A stretch of 13,314 nucleotides of DNA from positions 1 to 13,314 of the forward strand of contig DAIETC010000202.1 in NCBI GenBank assembly GCA_027345905.1. The letters are read 5' to 3'. Under the pieces are notes generated by a model that did no database searches, was not told the origin of the DNA, and saw only the letters and a program-made list of their open reading frames with translations. Shown here piece after piece: positions 6,609 to 13,198 of the stretch. Position 1 is the stretch's first letter; each line of letters starts with the position of its first letter. Source of the DNA: Kineosporiaceae bacterium. Its GTDB lineage: Bacteria; Actinomycetota; Actinomycetes; Actinomycetales; Angustibacteraceae. The position numbers and the translations under genes are program-made.

Positions 6609-6614
6609 CCCTCC
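6609..6614 (-). promoter_or_regulatory. Ribosome binding site of the D,D-carboxypeptidase gene
   Basis: Minus-strand GGAGGG, 9 nt before the GTG at 6599. It decides the start within a long open frame. In the 110-bp gap further upstream, a TACCGT hexamer (complement of about 6653-6658) could be a -10 box, but no -35 box is seen. Confidence 0.6.
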
Positions 6615-6709
6615 ACCTGTCGACAACTGCCGGACCTGGCATCCGTGCACCACGGTAGCGCGCGGGGTGCTCAGCGCGGCTGAGGCGGCGCCAGAACGAG
6701 GGGAACAAG

Positions 6710-7831
6710 TCAGGCGGCGGCGCTGGCCCGCATCTGGATGACCGCCTCGTAGTGCGTCAGGAGCTGGTCGCCGACGGCCTGCCACGAGCGGCCCGCGACA
6801 CGCAGCCGACCGGCGTGGCCCAGGGCGACCCGCCGCTGCGCGTCGGTCACGAGGGCCTGCACCGCGTCGCGCAGGCCCAGGCCCTGTGCGTCGTAGAGCA
6901 GGCCGGTGACGCCGTGCACGACCAGGTCGAGCGGTCCGCCGCTGGCCGGCGCGACGACGGGTAGCGCGCAGGCCATCGCCTCCTGGATGGTCTGGCAGAA
7001 CGTGTCCTCGGTGCCGGTGTGCACGAACACGTCCAGGCAGGCGTAGACCCGCGCGAGGTCCTCGCCTTCGCGTCGCCCGAGCAGCACGGCATCGGTTCCG
7101 GCCAGGGCCCTGGTCACCGACGCGGTGGAGGGGCCGTCGCCGACGACGACCAGCCGGGTGCCCGGCATCGCGGCCAGGCGGGCGAGCCGCTCGACGCGCT
7201 TCTCCGGCGAGAGGCGGCCGACGTAACCGACCAGCACCTGGCCCTGCGGTGCGAGCGCGTGCCGCAGCGCCCGGCTGCCCCGGTCGCCGCGCCAGGCGGG
7301 GTCGAACAAGGCCGTGTCCACCCCGCGCGACCACTGCTGCACCCGCGGGACGCCGTGGCCGACCAGGTCGTCGATGGCCGGCTGCGAAGGCGCCAGGGTG
7401 CGGTCGGCCGCGCTGTGCACGCGGCGGATCCACCCCCACGCGGCACGGTGCGCCAGCCGCAGGCCGTGGGTGCGGGCGAACCCTGCGACGTCGGTCTGGA
7501 AGACGGCCACGCTGGGCACGCCCAGCCGGTTGGCGGCGAAGATCCCGGCCGCACCCAGAACGAACGGGGAGGCCGCGTGGACGACGTCCGGCGCGAAGGC
7601 GGCCAGGCGGGGACGCAGGTCGGGGGTGGGCAGCCCGACGGCGAACTGGTGGTAGTTGAACCCGCTGGTTCCGTGCACCGGATAACCGGCATAGGACGTC
7701 GGCGCCGGGGCCGGGCAGATGACCAGGGCTTCGTGCCCCCGGGCGCGCAGGTGCTCGAGCACCCGGCACACGCTTCCGGCCACACCGTTGACGCTGGGCA
7801 GGAAGGACTCGGCCACCACGGCTACCCGCAT
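6710..7831 (-). CDS. mgtA: GDP-mannose-dependent alpha-mannosyltransferase (GT4, MgtA-like)
   Basis: This 373-residue GT-B glycosyltransferase closely resembles mycobacterial and corynebacterial MgtA (Mycobacterium tuberculosis Rv0557, once called PimB), which adds mannose from GDP-mannose to a glucuronosyl-diacylglycerol lipid on the cytoplasmic face of the membrane. Matching segments are MRVAVVAESFLPSVNGV (1-17), RVLEHLRARGHEALVI (23-38), VFQTDVAGFA (110-119), ADRTLAPS (142-149), WSRGVD (167-172), VGRLSPEKRVERL (204-216) and VVGDG (229-233). The donor-site EX7E motif appears as Asp276 to Glu284, with Glu275 next to it. The ATG at 7831 gives the family's usual N-terminus; the frame is open to 8182 but overlaps manC. 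No strong ribosome binding site or promoter is seen. It is divergent from manC, which makes its likely donor. A related mannosyl- or glucosyltransferase role cannot be excluded. Confidence 0.85.
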   Translation of the reverse strand: MRVAVVAESFLPSVNGVAGSVCRVLEHLRARGHEALVICPAPAPTSYAGYPVHGTSGFNYHQFAVGLPTPDLRPRLAAFAPDVVHAASPFVLGAAGIFAANRLGVPSVAVFQTDVAGFARTHGLRLAHRAAWGWIRRVHSAADRTLAPSQPAIDDLVGHGVPRVQQWSRGVDTALFDPAWRGDRGSRALRHALAPQGQVLVGYVGRLSPEKRVERLARLAAMPGTRLVVVGDGPSTASVTRALAGTDAVLLGRREGEDLARVYACLDVFVHTGTEDTFCQTIQEAMACALPVVAPASGGPLDLVVHGVTGLLYDAQGLGLRDAVQALVTDAQRRVALGHAGRLRVAGRSWQAVGDQLLTHYEAVIQMRASAAA

Positions 7832-7969
7832 GACTTCACGGTCGCTGACGTGGGGGACCACCACGATGTCCACGCCGCGAGCAGGGGGTGAGCATCCGAT
7901 GACGAACTGGCGACGAGGTGCGGCCGGGTCGGGACGGGCCCGGCGGCCGGGTCCGTTACCCTCGCAGCG
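7832..7969. promoter_or_regulatory. Divergent intergenic region between mgtA and manC
   Basis: This 138-bp gap must drive both genes. On the plus side TACCCT (7957-7962) lies 7 nt before the manC GTG and is a good leaderless -10 box. A 10-bp direct repeat, CGGCCGGGTC, occurs at 7921-7930 and 7944-7953, 23 bp apart and just upstream of that box; it may be a regulator site or just GC-rich coincidence. No -10 box is convincing on the minus side for mgtA. Confidence 0.45.
7957..7962 (+). promoter_or_regulatory. Probable -10 box of manC (leaderless)
   Basis: TACCCT matches TANNNT and lies 7 nt before the GTG at 7970. No Shine-Dalgarno sequence precedes the start. This is the expected geometry for transcription starting on the first base of the coding sequence. 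Confidence 0.55.
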
Positions 7970-9085
7970 GTGAGCATCCCAGGGGCCGGTCGGCCGCTGC
8001 CCGGCTTCTACGCCGTGATCCCCGCCGGTGGCGCCGGCACCCGGCTCTGGCCGCTGTCGCGGGCGGCGCACCCCAAGTTCCTGCACGACCTGACCGGCAC
8101 CGGCCGCAGCCTGCTGCAGAGCACGTGGGACCGACTGGTGCCCATGACCCGGTCGATCTGCGTCGTGACCGGCGCGGCGCACGCGGGCGCGGTCGCCGAA
8201 CAGCTGCCCGCGCTGGCCGCAGAGGACCTGTTCGTCGAGCCCTCACCGCGCGACTCGACCGCGGCCATCGGGTTGGCGGCGGCCGTCCTGGTGCGGCGCG
8301 ACCCCGACGCGGTCATCGGGTCGTTCGCGGCCGACCACGTGATCGGTGACCAGCAGGTGTTCGCGGCCGCCGTCGCCGAGGCCGTGGCCACCGCACGCAC
8401 CGGTCTGCTGGTGACGGTGGGAATCACCCCGACCTACCCGGCCACCGGATTCGGCTACGTGTGCGCGGGGGAACAGCTCGACGTCCCGGACGCGCCCTCG
8501 GCCCTACGGGTCACCCGGTTCGTGGAGAAGCCGGACGCCCAGACGGCGGCACAGTACGTCGCCGCCGGATTCCGCTGGAACGCCGGCATGTTCGTGGTGC
8601 GCGCCGCCACCTTGCTGGACCTGCTTGCCGAGCATCAACCTGCGCTCGCCGCCGGGCTGCGGGAGATCGCCGACGCCTGGGCCGGCCCGACCCGCGAGGA
8701 GGTACTGGAGCGGCTCTGGCCGACGTTGACCCGGATCGCGATCGACTACGCCGTCGCCGAGCCCGCGGCCGCGGCCGGGCGGGTCGCCGTCGTCCCCGGT
8801 GAGTTCGGCTGGGACGACATCGGCGACTTCAACGCGCTGGCTGGGCTGCTGCCCGTCGGTCCAGACGGGGTGCAGGTCCTCGGCGACGCGCAGTCGGTGC
8901 TCAGCCCGGGAGGGCGCGCGATGGTGGTCTCGGCGTCCGGGCGGCTGGTCGCCCTGCTCGGGGTGGAGGACCTGGTCGTCGTCGACACCCCGGGCGCGCT
9001 GCTGGTCGCTTCGCGCGAGCGTGCCCAGGACGTTAAGACGATCGTCGACCTGGTCCGTGCCCGGGGCCGCGCCGACCTGCTCTAG
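7970..9085 (+). CDS. manC: Mannose-1-phosphate guanylyltransferase (GDP-mannose pyrophosphorylase)
   Basis: This 371-residue enzyme converts mannose-1-phosphate and GTP to GDP-mannose in the cytoplasm. The nucleotidyltransferase signature is GGAGTRLWPLSR with PK following (20-36, Lys36). Also visible are EPSPRDSTAAIG (90-101), ADHVI (121-125), the sugar-site FVEKPD (184-189) and WNAGMF (203-208), and GWDDIGDF near the C-terminal third. Length fits the single-function form without the phosphomannose isomerase domain of longer ManC proteins. The GTG start follows the -10 box by 7 nt. Divergent mgtA is a plausible user of the product, alongside other mannosylation pathways. The TAG stop lies inside the probable -10 box of the next gene. 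Confidence 0.93.
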   Translation: MSIPGAGRPLPGFYAVIPAGGAGTRLWPLSRAAHPKFLHDLTGTGRSLLQSTWDRLVPMTRSICVVTGAAHAGAVAEQLPALAAEDLFVEPSPRDSTAAIGLAAAVLVRRDPDAVIGSFAADHVIGDQQVFAAAVAEAVATARTGLLVTVGITPTYPATGFGYVCAGEQLDVPDAPSALRVTRFVEKPDAQTAAQYVAAGFRWNAGMFVVRAATLLDLLAEHQPALAAGLREIADAWAGPTREEVLERLWPTLTRIAIDYAVAEPAAAAGRVAVVPGEFGWDDIGDFNALAGLLPVGPDGVQVLGDAQSVLSPGGRAMVVSASGRLVALLGVEDLVVVDTPGALLVASRERAQDVKTIVDLVRARGRADLL

Positions 9086-9088
9086 ATT
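9083..9088 (+). promoter_or_regulatory. Probable -10 box of the mutase gene, overlapping the manC stop
   Basis: TAGATT lies 6 nt before the ATG at 9095, the leaderless geometry seen repeatedly in this window. Its first three bases are the manC TAG stop codon. The 9-bp gap has no Shine-Dalgarno sequence, so the mutase can only be well translated from a leaderless transcript or by reinitiation after manC. Confidence 0.5.
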
Positions 9089-9094
9089 CGCCAC

Positions 9095-10714
9095 ATGAGC
9101 GACCGGACCACTGGACCTGCTGCGGGCGCGGACCCGAGGCGGCGCACCGAGTCCGGCCTGCACCTTGGCGAGGTCTACGGCCCCGACGCGCTGGACGGCT
9201 GGGACCCGGCGCAGCAGCTGGGCGAACCCGGTGCGTACCCCTACACCCGCGGGGTCTACCCGAGCATGTACGCCGGCCGGCCCTGGACGATGCGCCAGTA
9301 CGCGGGGTTCGGCACCGCCCGCGAGTCCAACGAGCGCTACCACCAGCTGGTGTCGGCGGGCACCGGCGGCCTGTCGGTCGCCTTCGACCTGCCGACCCAG
9401 ATGGGCTACGACTCCGACGACCCCGCTGCGTCCGGCGAGGTCGGCAAGGTCGGGGTGGCGATCGACTCGATCGACGACATGCGGCTGCTGTTCGACGGGA
9501 TCGCCCTGGACGCCGTGTCGACGTCCATGACCATCAACGCGCCCGCCGCGGTGCTGCTGCTGCTCTACCAGCTCGTCGCGCAGGAGCAGGGCGTGCCCGG
9601 CGAACGGCTGACCGGCACGATCCAGAACGACGTGCTCAAGGAGTACATCGCCCGCGGCACCTACATCTACCCGCCGAAGCCGTCCCTGCGGCTGGTCTCC
9701 GACACGTTCGCCTACTGCCACAAGCATTTGCCCCGTTTCAACACCATCTCGATCTCGGGCTACCACATGGCCGAGGCGGGTGCCACGCCCGTGCAGGAGG
9801 TCGCGTTCACCCTCGCCAACGCCAAGGAGTACGTGCGCGCCGCACTGGACGCCGGTCTGGGCGTCGACGGCATCGGCCCCCGCCTGTCGTTCTTCTTCGT
9901 CGCCCGTACCAGCCTGTTGGAGGAGGTCGCCAAGTTCCGGGCCGCGCGGCGGATCTGGGCTCACGTCATGCGCGAGGAGTTCGGCGCGCAGGACCCGCGC
10001 TCGACCATGCTGCGCTTCCACACCCAGACCGCCGGGGTGCAGCTCACGGCGCAACAGCCGGAGGTCAACCTGGTCCGGGTGGCCTTGCAGGCCTTGGGGG
10101 CGGTGCTCGGCGGCACCCAGAGCCTGCACACCAACGCGTACGACGAGGCGCTGGCTCTGCCCAGCGCCAAGGCCGCTCGGCTCGCCCTACGCACCCAGCA
10201 GGTGATCGCCCACGAGACGGACGTGACCAAGACCGTCGACCCGTTCGCCGGTTCGTACGCGGTGGAGTCGATGACCGACGACCTGCAGGCCGCGGTCCTG
10301 GCGTTGATGACCGCGGTCGAGGACCGCGGCGGTGCGGTCGCCGCCATCGAGCAAGGTTTCCAGAAGGGTGAGATCGAGCGGTCGGCGTACCTCGTGTCCC
10401 AGCAGAGCGGCTCGGGCGAGCGGGTCGTCGTAGGGCTGAACCGGTTCCAGGTCGCGGACGACGAGCCGTACGAGCCGCTGCGCGTCGACCCCGCGATCGA
10501 GGCCGAGCAGGGCGCAAGGCTCGCGGCCCTCCGCGCCGACCGCGACCAGAGCGAGGTGGATCGAGCGCTGAAAGCCTTGCAGCGCAGCGCTTCTGGGACT
10601 GACAACGTCCTGCCACCGATGCGAGACGCACTCGCGGCTCGGGCGACCGTGGGTGAGGTGTGCCACGCATTGCGGGCCGTGTGGGGCAGCTACGCGCCCA
10701 ACGAGCGCTTCTGA
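9095..10714 (+). CDS. Methylmalonyl-CoA mutase family, stand-alone large (substrate-binding) subunit
   Basis: This 539-residue protein covers the TIM-barrel substrate domain of adenosylcobalamin-dependent acyl-CoA mutases and stops at VWGSYAP without the ~130-residue B12-binding domain, so a separate small subunit must supply the cofactor. Compared with Propionibacterium MutB as I recall it, Tyr69 (RQYAGF) matches Tyr89, Arg187 (EYIARGTY) matches Arg207, and His224 (SGYHMAEAG) matches His244. Tyr and Arg at those places are the methylmalonyl-CoA pattern; isobutyryl-CoA mutase IcmA has Phe and Gln. The predicted reaction is therefore the (R)-methylmalonyl-CoA/succinyl-CoA rearrangement, although some related mutases have other substrates. 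No MeaB chaperone, epimerase or small-subunit gene is in the window. It starts 9 bp after manC, with no functional link evident. Confidence 0.88.
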   Translation: MSDRTTGPAAGADPRRRTESGLHLGEVYGPDALDGWDPAQQLGEPGAYPYTRGVYPSMYAGRPWTMRQYAGFGTARESNERYHQLVSAGTGGLSVAFDLPTQMGYDSDDPAASGEVGKVGVAIDSIDDMRLLFDGIALDAVSTSMTINAPAAVLLLLYQLVAQEQGVPGERLTGTIQNDVLKEYIARGTYIYPPKPSLRLVSDTFAYCHKHLPRFNTISISGYHMAEAGATPVQEVAFTLANAKEYVRAALDAGLGVDGIGPRLSFFFVARTSLLEEVAKFRAARRIWAHVMREEFGAQDPRSTMLRFHTQTAGVQLTAQQPEVNLVRVALQALGAVLGGTQSLHTNAYDEALALPSAKAARLALRTQQVIAHETDVTKTVDPFAGSYAVESMTDDLQAAVLALMTAVEDRGGAVAAIEQGFQKGEIERSAYLVSQQSGSGERVVVGLNRFQVADDEPYEPLRVDPAIEAEQGARLAALRADRDQSEVDRALKALQRSASGTDNVLPPMRDALAARATVGEVCHALRAVWGSYAPNERF

Positions 10715-10720
10715 GCGCTC
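10703..10720 (+). terminator. Short hairpin at the 3' end of the mutase gene
   Basis: GAGCGCT, loop TCTG, AGCGCTC: a 7-bp perfect stem with a 4-nt loop that includes the TGA stop (10712-10714). It has no T-run. It could weakly separate the mutase from the amidohydrolase gene, but stems of this size are not rare at this GC content. Confidence 0.25.
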
Positions 10721-10742
10721 CACTGTCGCCGGCTGGGGCCGA

Positions 10743-10748
10743 TAGACT
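10743..10748 (+). promoter_or_regulatory. Probable -10 box of the M20 amidohydrolase gene (leaderless)
   Basis: TAGACT lies 8 nt before the GTG at 10757 in a 42-bp gap. No Shine-Dalgarno sequence is present and no clear -35 box is seen. Confidence 0.55.
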
Positions 10749-10756
10749 GGACTGTT

Positions 10757-11986
10757 GTGAGCGCCCAGCCCGGACCGGCCCAGCCCGAGGCGGGCCATCC
10801 TGAGTGCGCGGGGCTGTCGCAGGGGCTCGCCGACCAGGTGGTCGCGCTGCGCCGTGACCTGCACGCGCATCCCGAGCTGTCCTGGGCCGAGCAGCGCACC
10901 ACCGACTTGGTCGCGCAGCGGTTGGCGGCGGCCGGAGTTTGGGTGCGCCGACTACCCGTCACCGGCCTGATCGCCGAGATCGGCCCAGGCGCCGGCACCG
11001 GGGCGAGGGCGCCCACGGTCGCTCTGCGGGCCGACATCGACGCTCTACCGGTCAGTGACCGCACCGACGACCCGTGGCGCTCGGTCAACGACGGGGTCGC
11101 GCACGCCTGCGGGCACGACGTGCACACCGCCGCCCTGGTCGGGGCGGCGCTCGAGCTGGCGCAGCGCCATGCGCAGCAGCCGCTCCAGGGGCGTGTGCGG
11201 CTGCTGTTCCAGCCCGCGGAGGAGGTCATGCCCGGCGGGGCAAAGGCCCTGGTCGAGCTGGGCGCCCTGCAGGACGTCTGGTCGATCTTCGCCCTGCACT
11301 GCGACCCCTCGCTGGACGTCGGGCAGGTCGGACTGCGCACCGGGGCGATCACGGCCGCCGCCGACCGGGTGGTGGTGCGGCTCGAAGGTGGTGGGGGCCA
11401 CACCTCACGCCCGCACCTGACAGCGGACCTGACCTTCGCCCTCGCCAAGGTGGTGACCGACGTCCCGGCAGCGCTGTCTCGCCGCCTGGACCCGCGCTCC
11501 GGCGCCAGCTTGGTCTGGGGGTACGTGCAGGCGGGGTCGGCCGCCAACGTCATTCCCGGTGCGGGCGAGGCCGGTGGCACGCTGCGGATGCTCTCGGTGA
11601 CCGAGTGGGCGCGGGCAGAGGAGCTGGTCACGACCCTTGTCCACGAGGTGGTCGCCCCGTACGGCGTGAGCGCCCAGGTCGAGTACGTCCGCGGGGTGCC
11701 GCCGGTGGTGAACCGCACCGCACAGATCTCGGTGCTCGCCGCGGCGGCCCGCCGGGTCGTGGGCGAGGAGCAGGTGGTGACGACGACCCAGAGCCTGGGC
11801 GGCGAGGACTTCTCGTGGTACCTGGTCGACGTGCCAGGCGCGATGGCCCGGCTGGGGACTGCCACGCCGGGCGGCCCGCGTTTCGACCTGCACCAGGGCA
11901 ACCTGCGCATTGACGAGCGGTCCGTCCCGGTCGCCGCCGCCCTGTTGGCGCAGACGGCTCTGCAGGCGCTGCGCCAGGCGCCATGA
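10757..11986 (+). CDS. M20 family metallo-amidohydrolase (AmhX/HipO-like, M20D type)
   Basis: This 409-residue zinc-type hydrolase should cleave an amide bond in an N-acyl or N-carbamoyl amino acid or small aminoacyl compound in the cytoplasm; the substrate cannot be told from sequence. Motifs are RRDLHAHPELSW (32-43), LRADIDALP (90-98), the metal ligands in HACGHDVH (116-123, with Cys118 and His120), FQPAEE (151-156, with Glu155 as general base and Glu156 as ligand), the lid-domain GGGGHTSRPH, GGEDFSWY and the final DLHQGN. The Cys in the CGHD motif is typical of M20D members. There is no signal peptide. The GTG start follows a leaderless -10 box. It lies upstream of a nucleoside-type ABC importer but has its own promoter, and the importer has a separate one, so a shared pathway is only a guess. 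Confidence 0.9.
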   Translation: MSAQPGPAQPEAGHPECAGLSQGLADQVVALRRDLHAHPELSWAEQRTTDLVAQRLAAAGVWVRRLPVTGLIAEIGPGAGTGARAPTVALRADIDALPVSDRTDDPWRSVNDGVAHACGHDVHTAALVGAALELAQRHAQQPLQGRVRLLFQPAEEVMPGGAKALVELGALQDVWSIFALHCDPSLDVGQVGLRTGAITAAADRVVVRLEGGGGHTSRPHLTADLTFALAKVVTDVPAALSRRLDPRSGASLVWGYVQAGSAANVIPGAGEAGGTLRMLSVTEWARAEELVTTLVHEVVAPYGVSAQVEYVRGVPPVVNRTAQISVLAAAARRVVGEEQVVTTTQSLGGEDFSWYLVDVPGAMARLGTATPGGPRFDLHQGNLRIDERSVPVAAALLAQTALQALRQAP

Positions 11987-12054
11987 CCAATCTCGCCCGA
12001 TAACGGTTCGGACACCTGTCGGTTCATGCCGATCGGATCGGGCTGGGCGGAGGG

Positions 12055-12060
12055 TAGAGT
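12055..12060 (+). promoter_or_regulatory. Probable -10 box of the BMP lipoprotein gene
   Basis: TAGAGT lies 49 nt before the GTG at 12110 in the 123-bp gap after the amidohydrolase gene. Unlike the other promoters in this window it would give a leader of about 40 nt, consistent with the good ribosome binding site of this gene. No clear -35 box is visible. Confidence 0.45.
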
Positions 12061-12097
12061 CGCGCCAGTCCCGCGTCGGCAGGCCGATGCATCAGCG

Positions 12098-12103
12098 AAG
12101 GAG
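12098..12103 (+). promoter_or_regulatory. Ribosome binding site of the BMP lipoprotein gene
   Basis: AAGGAG with 6 nt to the GTG at 12110. It chooses that start over the ATG at 12119 and over the upstream extension of the open frame to 12026. Confidence 0.8.
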
Positions 12104-12109
12104 AACCAC

Positions 12110-13180
12110 GTGCGCCGCATGACCACGATGATGGCGATCGCCTCGGCGGCCGCCCTGGCCCTGACGGCGTGCGGAAGTGGTTCGTCCCCGGGCACCGGCT
12201 CGGGCAGCACCGCCGGCGCCAGCACGGGCGGGTCGCCCGCCGCCAGCGCCCTGCGGGTGGGCATGGCGTACGACGTCGGAGGGCGCGGCGACAAGTCCTT
12301 CAACGACGCGGCGGCGGCCGGGCTGGAGAAGGCCAAGGCCGAGCTCGGCGTGACGACCAAGGAGCTGGAGGCCAAGCAGGGCGAGACCGACGCGCAGAAG
12401 GAGGAGCGGCTGCGGCTGCTCGCCCAAGGCGGTTACCAGGCCGTGATCGCGGTCGGGTTCGCCTACGCCGGCCCGGTGAAGAAGGTGGCCGCCGAGTTCC
12501 CCAAGACGCACTTCGCCATTATCGACGACTCCAGCTTCAAGGCGCCCAACGTCGCCAACCTGGTCTTCGCCGCCAACGAGGGCAGCTTCCTGGTGGGCGC
12601 GGCCGCGGCCCTGAAGTCCAAGACCGGTCACGTCGGGTACATCGGCGGAGTCCAGACCCCGCTGCTGCAGGAGTTCCAGGCCGGTTTCGACGCTGGGGCC
12701 AAGATGGTCAACCCGAAGATCAAGATCGACGACAAGTACCTCACCCAGGTTCCCGACTTCAGTGGTTTCGCCGACCCGGCGAAGGGAAAGGTCACCGCTG
12801 ACGGCATGTACCAGGGCGGCGCCGACGTGATCTTCGCGGCGGCCGGGTCCTCGGGCCTGGGCGTCTTCGAGGCTGCCAAGGCCGACAAGAAGCTCGCGAT
12901 CGGGGTGGACTCCGACCAGTACAACACCGTCGACCCCGCGCTGCGCCCGGTCATCCTCACCTCGATGATCAAGAAGGTCGACGTGGCCGTGTTCGACTTC
13001 GTCAAGTCGGTCAAGGACGGCTCCCCGCTGGTCGGCGAGACGGTCTTCAACCTCAAGACCGGTGGCATCGACTACTCCACCAGTGGCGGGCAGGTCGATG
13101 ACATCAAGGCCAAGCTGGACGAGTACAAGGCCAAGATCATCTCCGGTGCGATCACGGTGCCGACCAAGCCCGGATCCTGA
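12110..13180 (+). CDS. BMP-family ABC transporter substrate-binding lipoprotein (nucleoside type)
   Basis: This 356-residue lipoprotein begins with a short signal peptide ending in the lipobox LTAC, with Cys21 lipidated. A Gly/Ser/Thr-rich tether (22-47) follows, then the PnrA/BMP fold. Recognisable segments are VGMAYDVGGRGDKSFND (50-66), VIAVGFAYAGPV (112-123), FAANEGSFLVGAAAALKS (153-170), VGYIGGV (175-181) and AIGVDSDQYN (263-272). BMP proteins such as PnrA of Treponema bind purine nucleosides, and actinobacterial homologues often sit with nucleoside-salvage genes, so nucleoside uptake is the best guess; the exact ligand is inference. It is anchored outside the membrane and hands substrate to the importer whose ATPase starts 18 bp downstream. 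Lys-rich compared with its neighbours, as expected of an abundant binding protein. Confidence 0.92.
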   Translation: MRRMTTMMAIASAAALALTACGSGSSPGTGSGSTAGASTGGSPAASALRVGMAYDVGGRGDKSFNDAAAAGLEKAKAELGVTTKELEAKQGETDAQKEERLRLLAQGGYQAVIAVGFAYAGPVKKVAAEFPKTHFAIIDDSSFKAPNVANLVFAANEGSFLVGAAAALKSKTGHVGYIGGVQTPLLQEFQAGFDAGAKMVNPKIKIDDKYLTQVPDFSGFADPAKGKVTADGMYQGGADVIFAAAGSSGLGVFEAAKADKKLAIGVDSDQYNTVDPALRPVILTSMIKKVDVAVFDFVKSVKDGSPLVGETVFNLKTGGIDYSTSGGQVDDIKAKLDEYKAKIISGAITVPTKPGS

Positions 13181-13198
13181 GCGTGAGCGGGCGGCCGG

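Noticed and set aside
6670..6684. CTCAGC-GCG-GCTGAG hairpin after mgtA
   Set aside because: Only a 6-bp stem without a T-run. It is within chance expectation at this GC content, so I do not call it a terminator.
6600..7769. Upstream extension of the carboxypeptidase frame
   Set aside because: It is a shadow of mgtA. The signal peptide and GGAGGG ribosome binding site fix the start at 6599.
7832..8182. Upstream extension of the mgtA frame
   Set aside because: It overlaps the start of manC and has no family similarity. The conserved MRVAVVAESFLP start is at 7831.
8504..10129. 541-codon minus-strand frame over manC and the mutase
   Set aside because: It spans two well-supported plus-strand genes and has no recognisable domain.
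11995..12043. 7-bp inverted repeat (GCCCGAT / ATCGGGC) before the BMP gene
   Set aside because: The arms are short and 35 bp apart; expected by chance, and not tied to the -10 box position.
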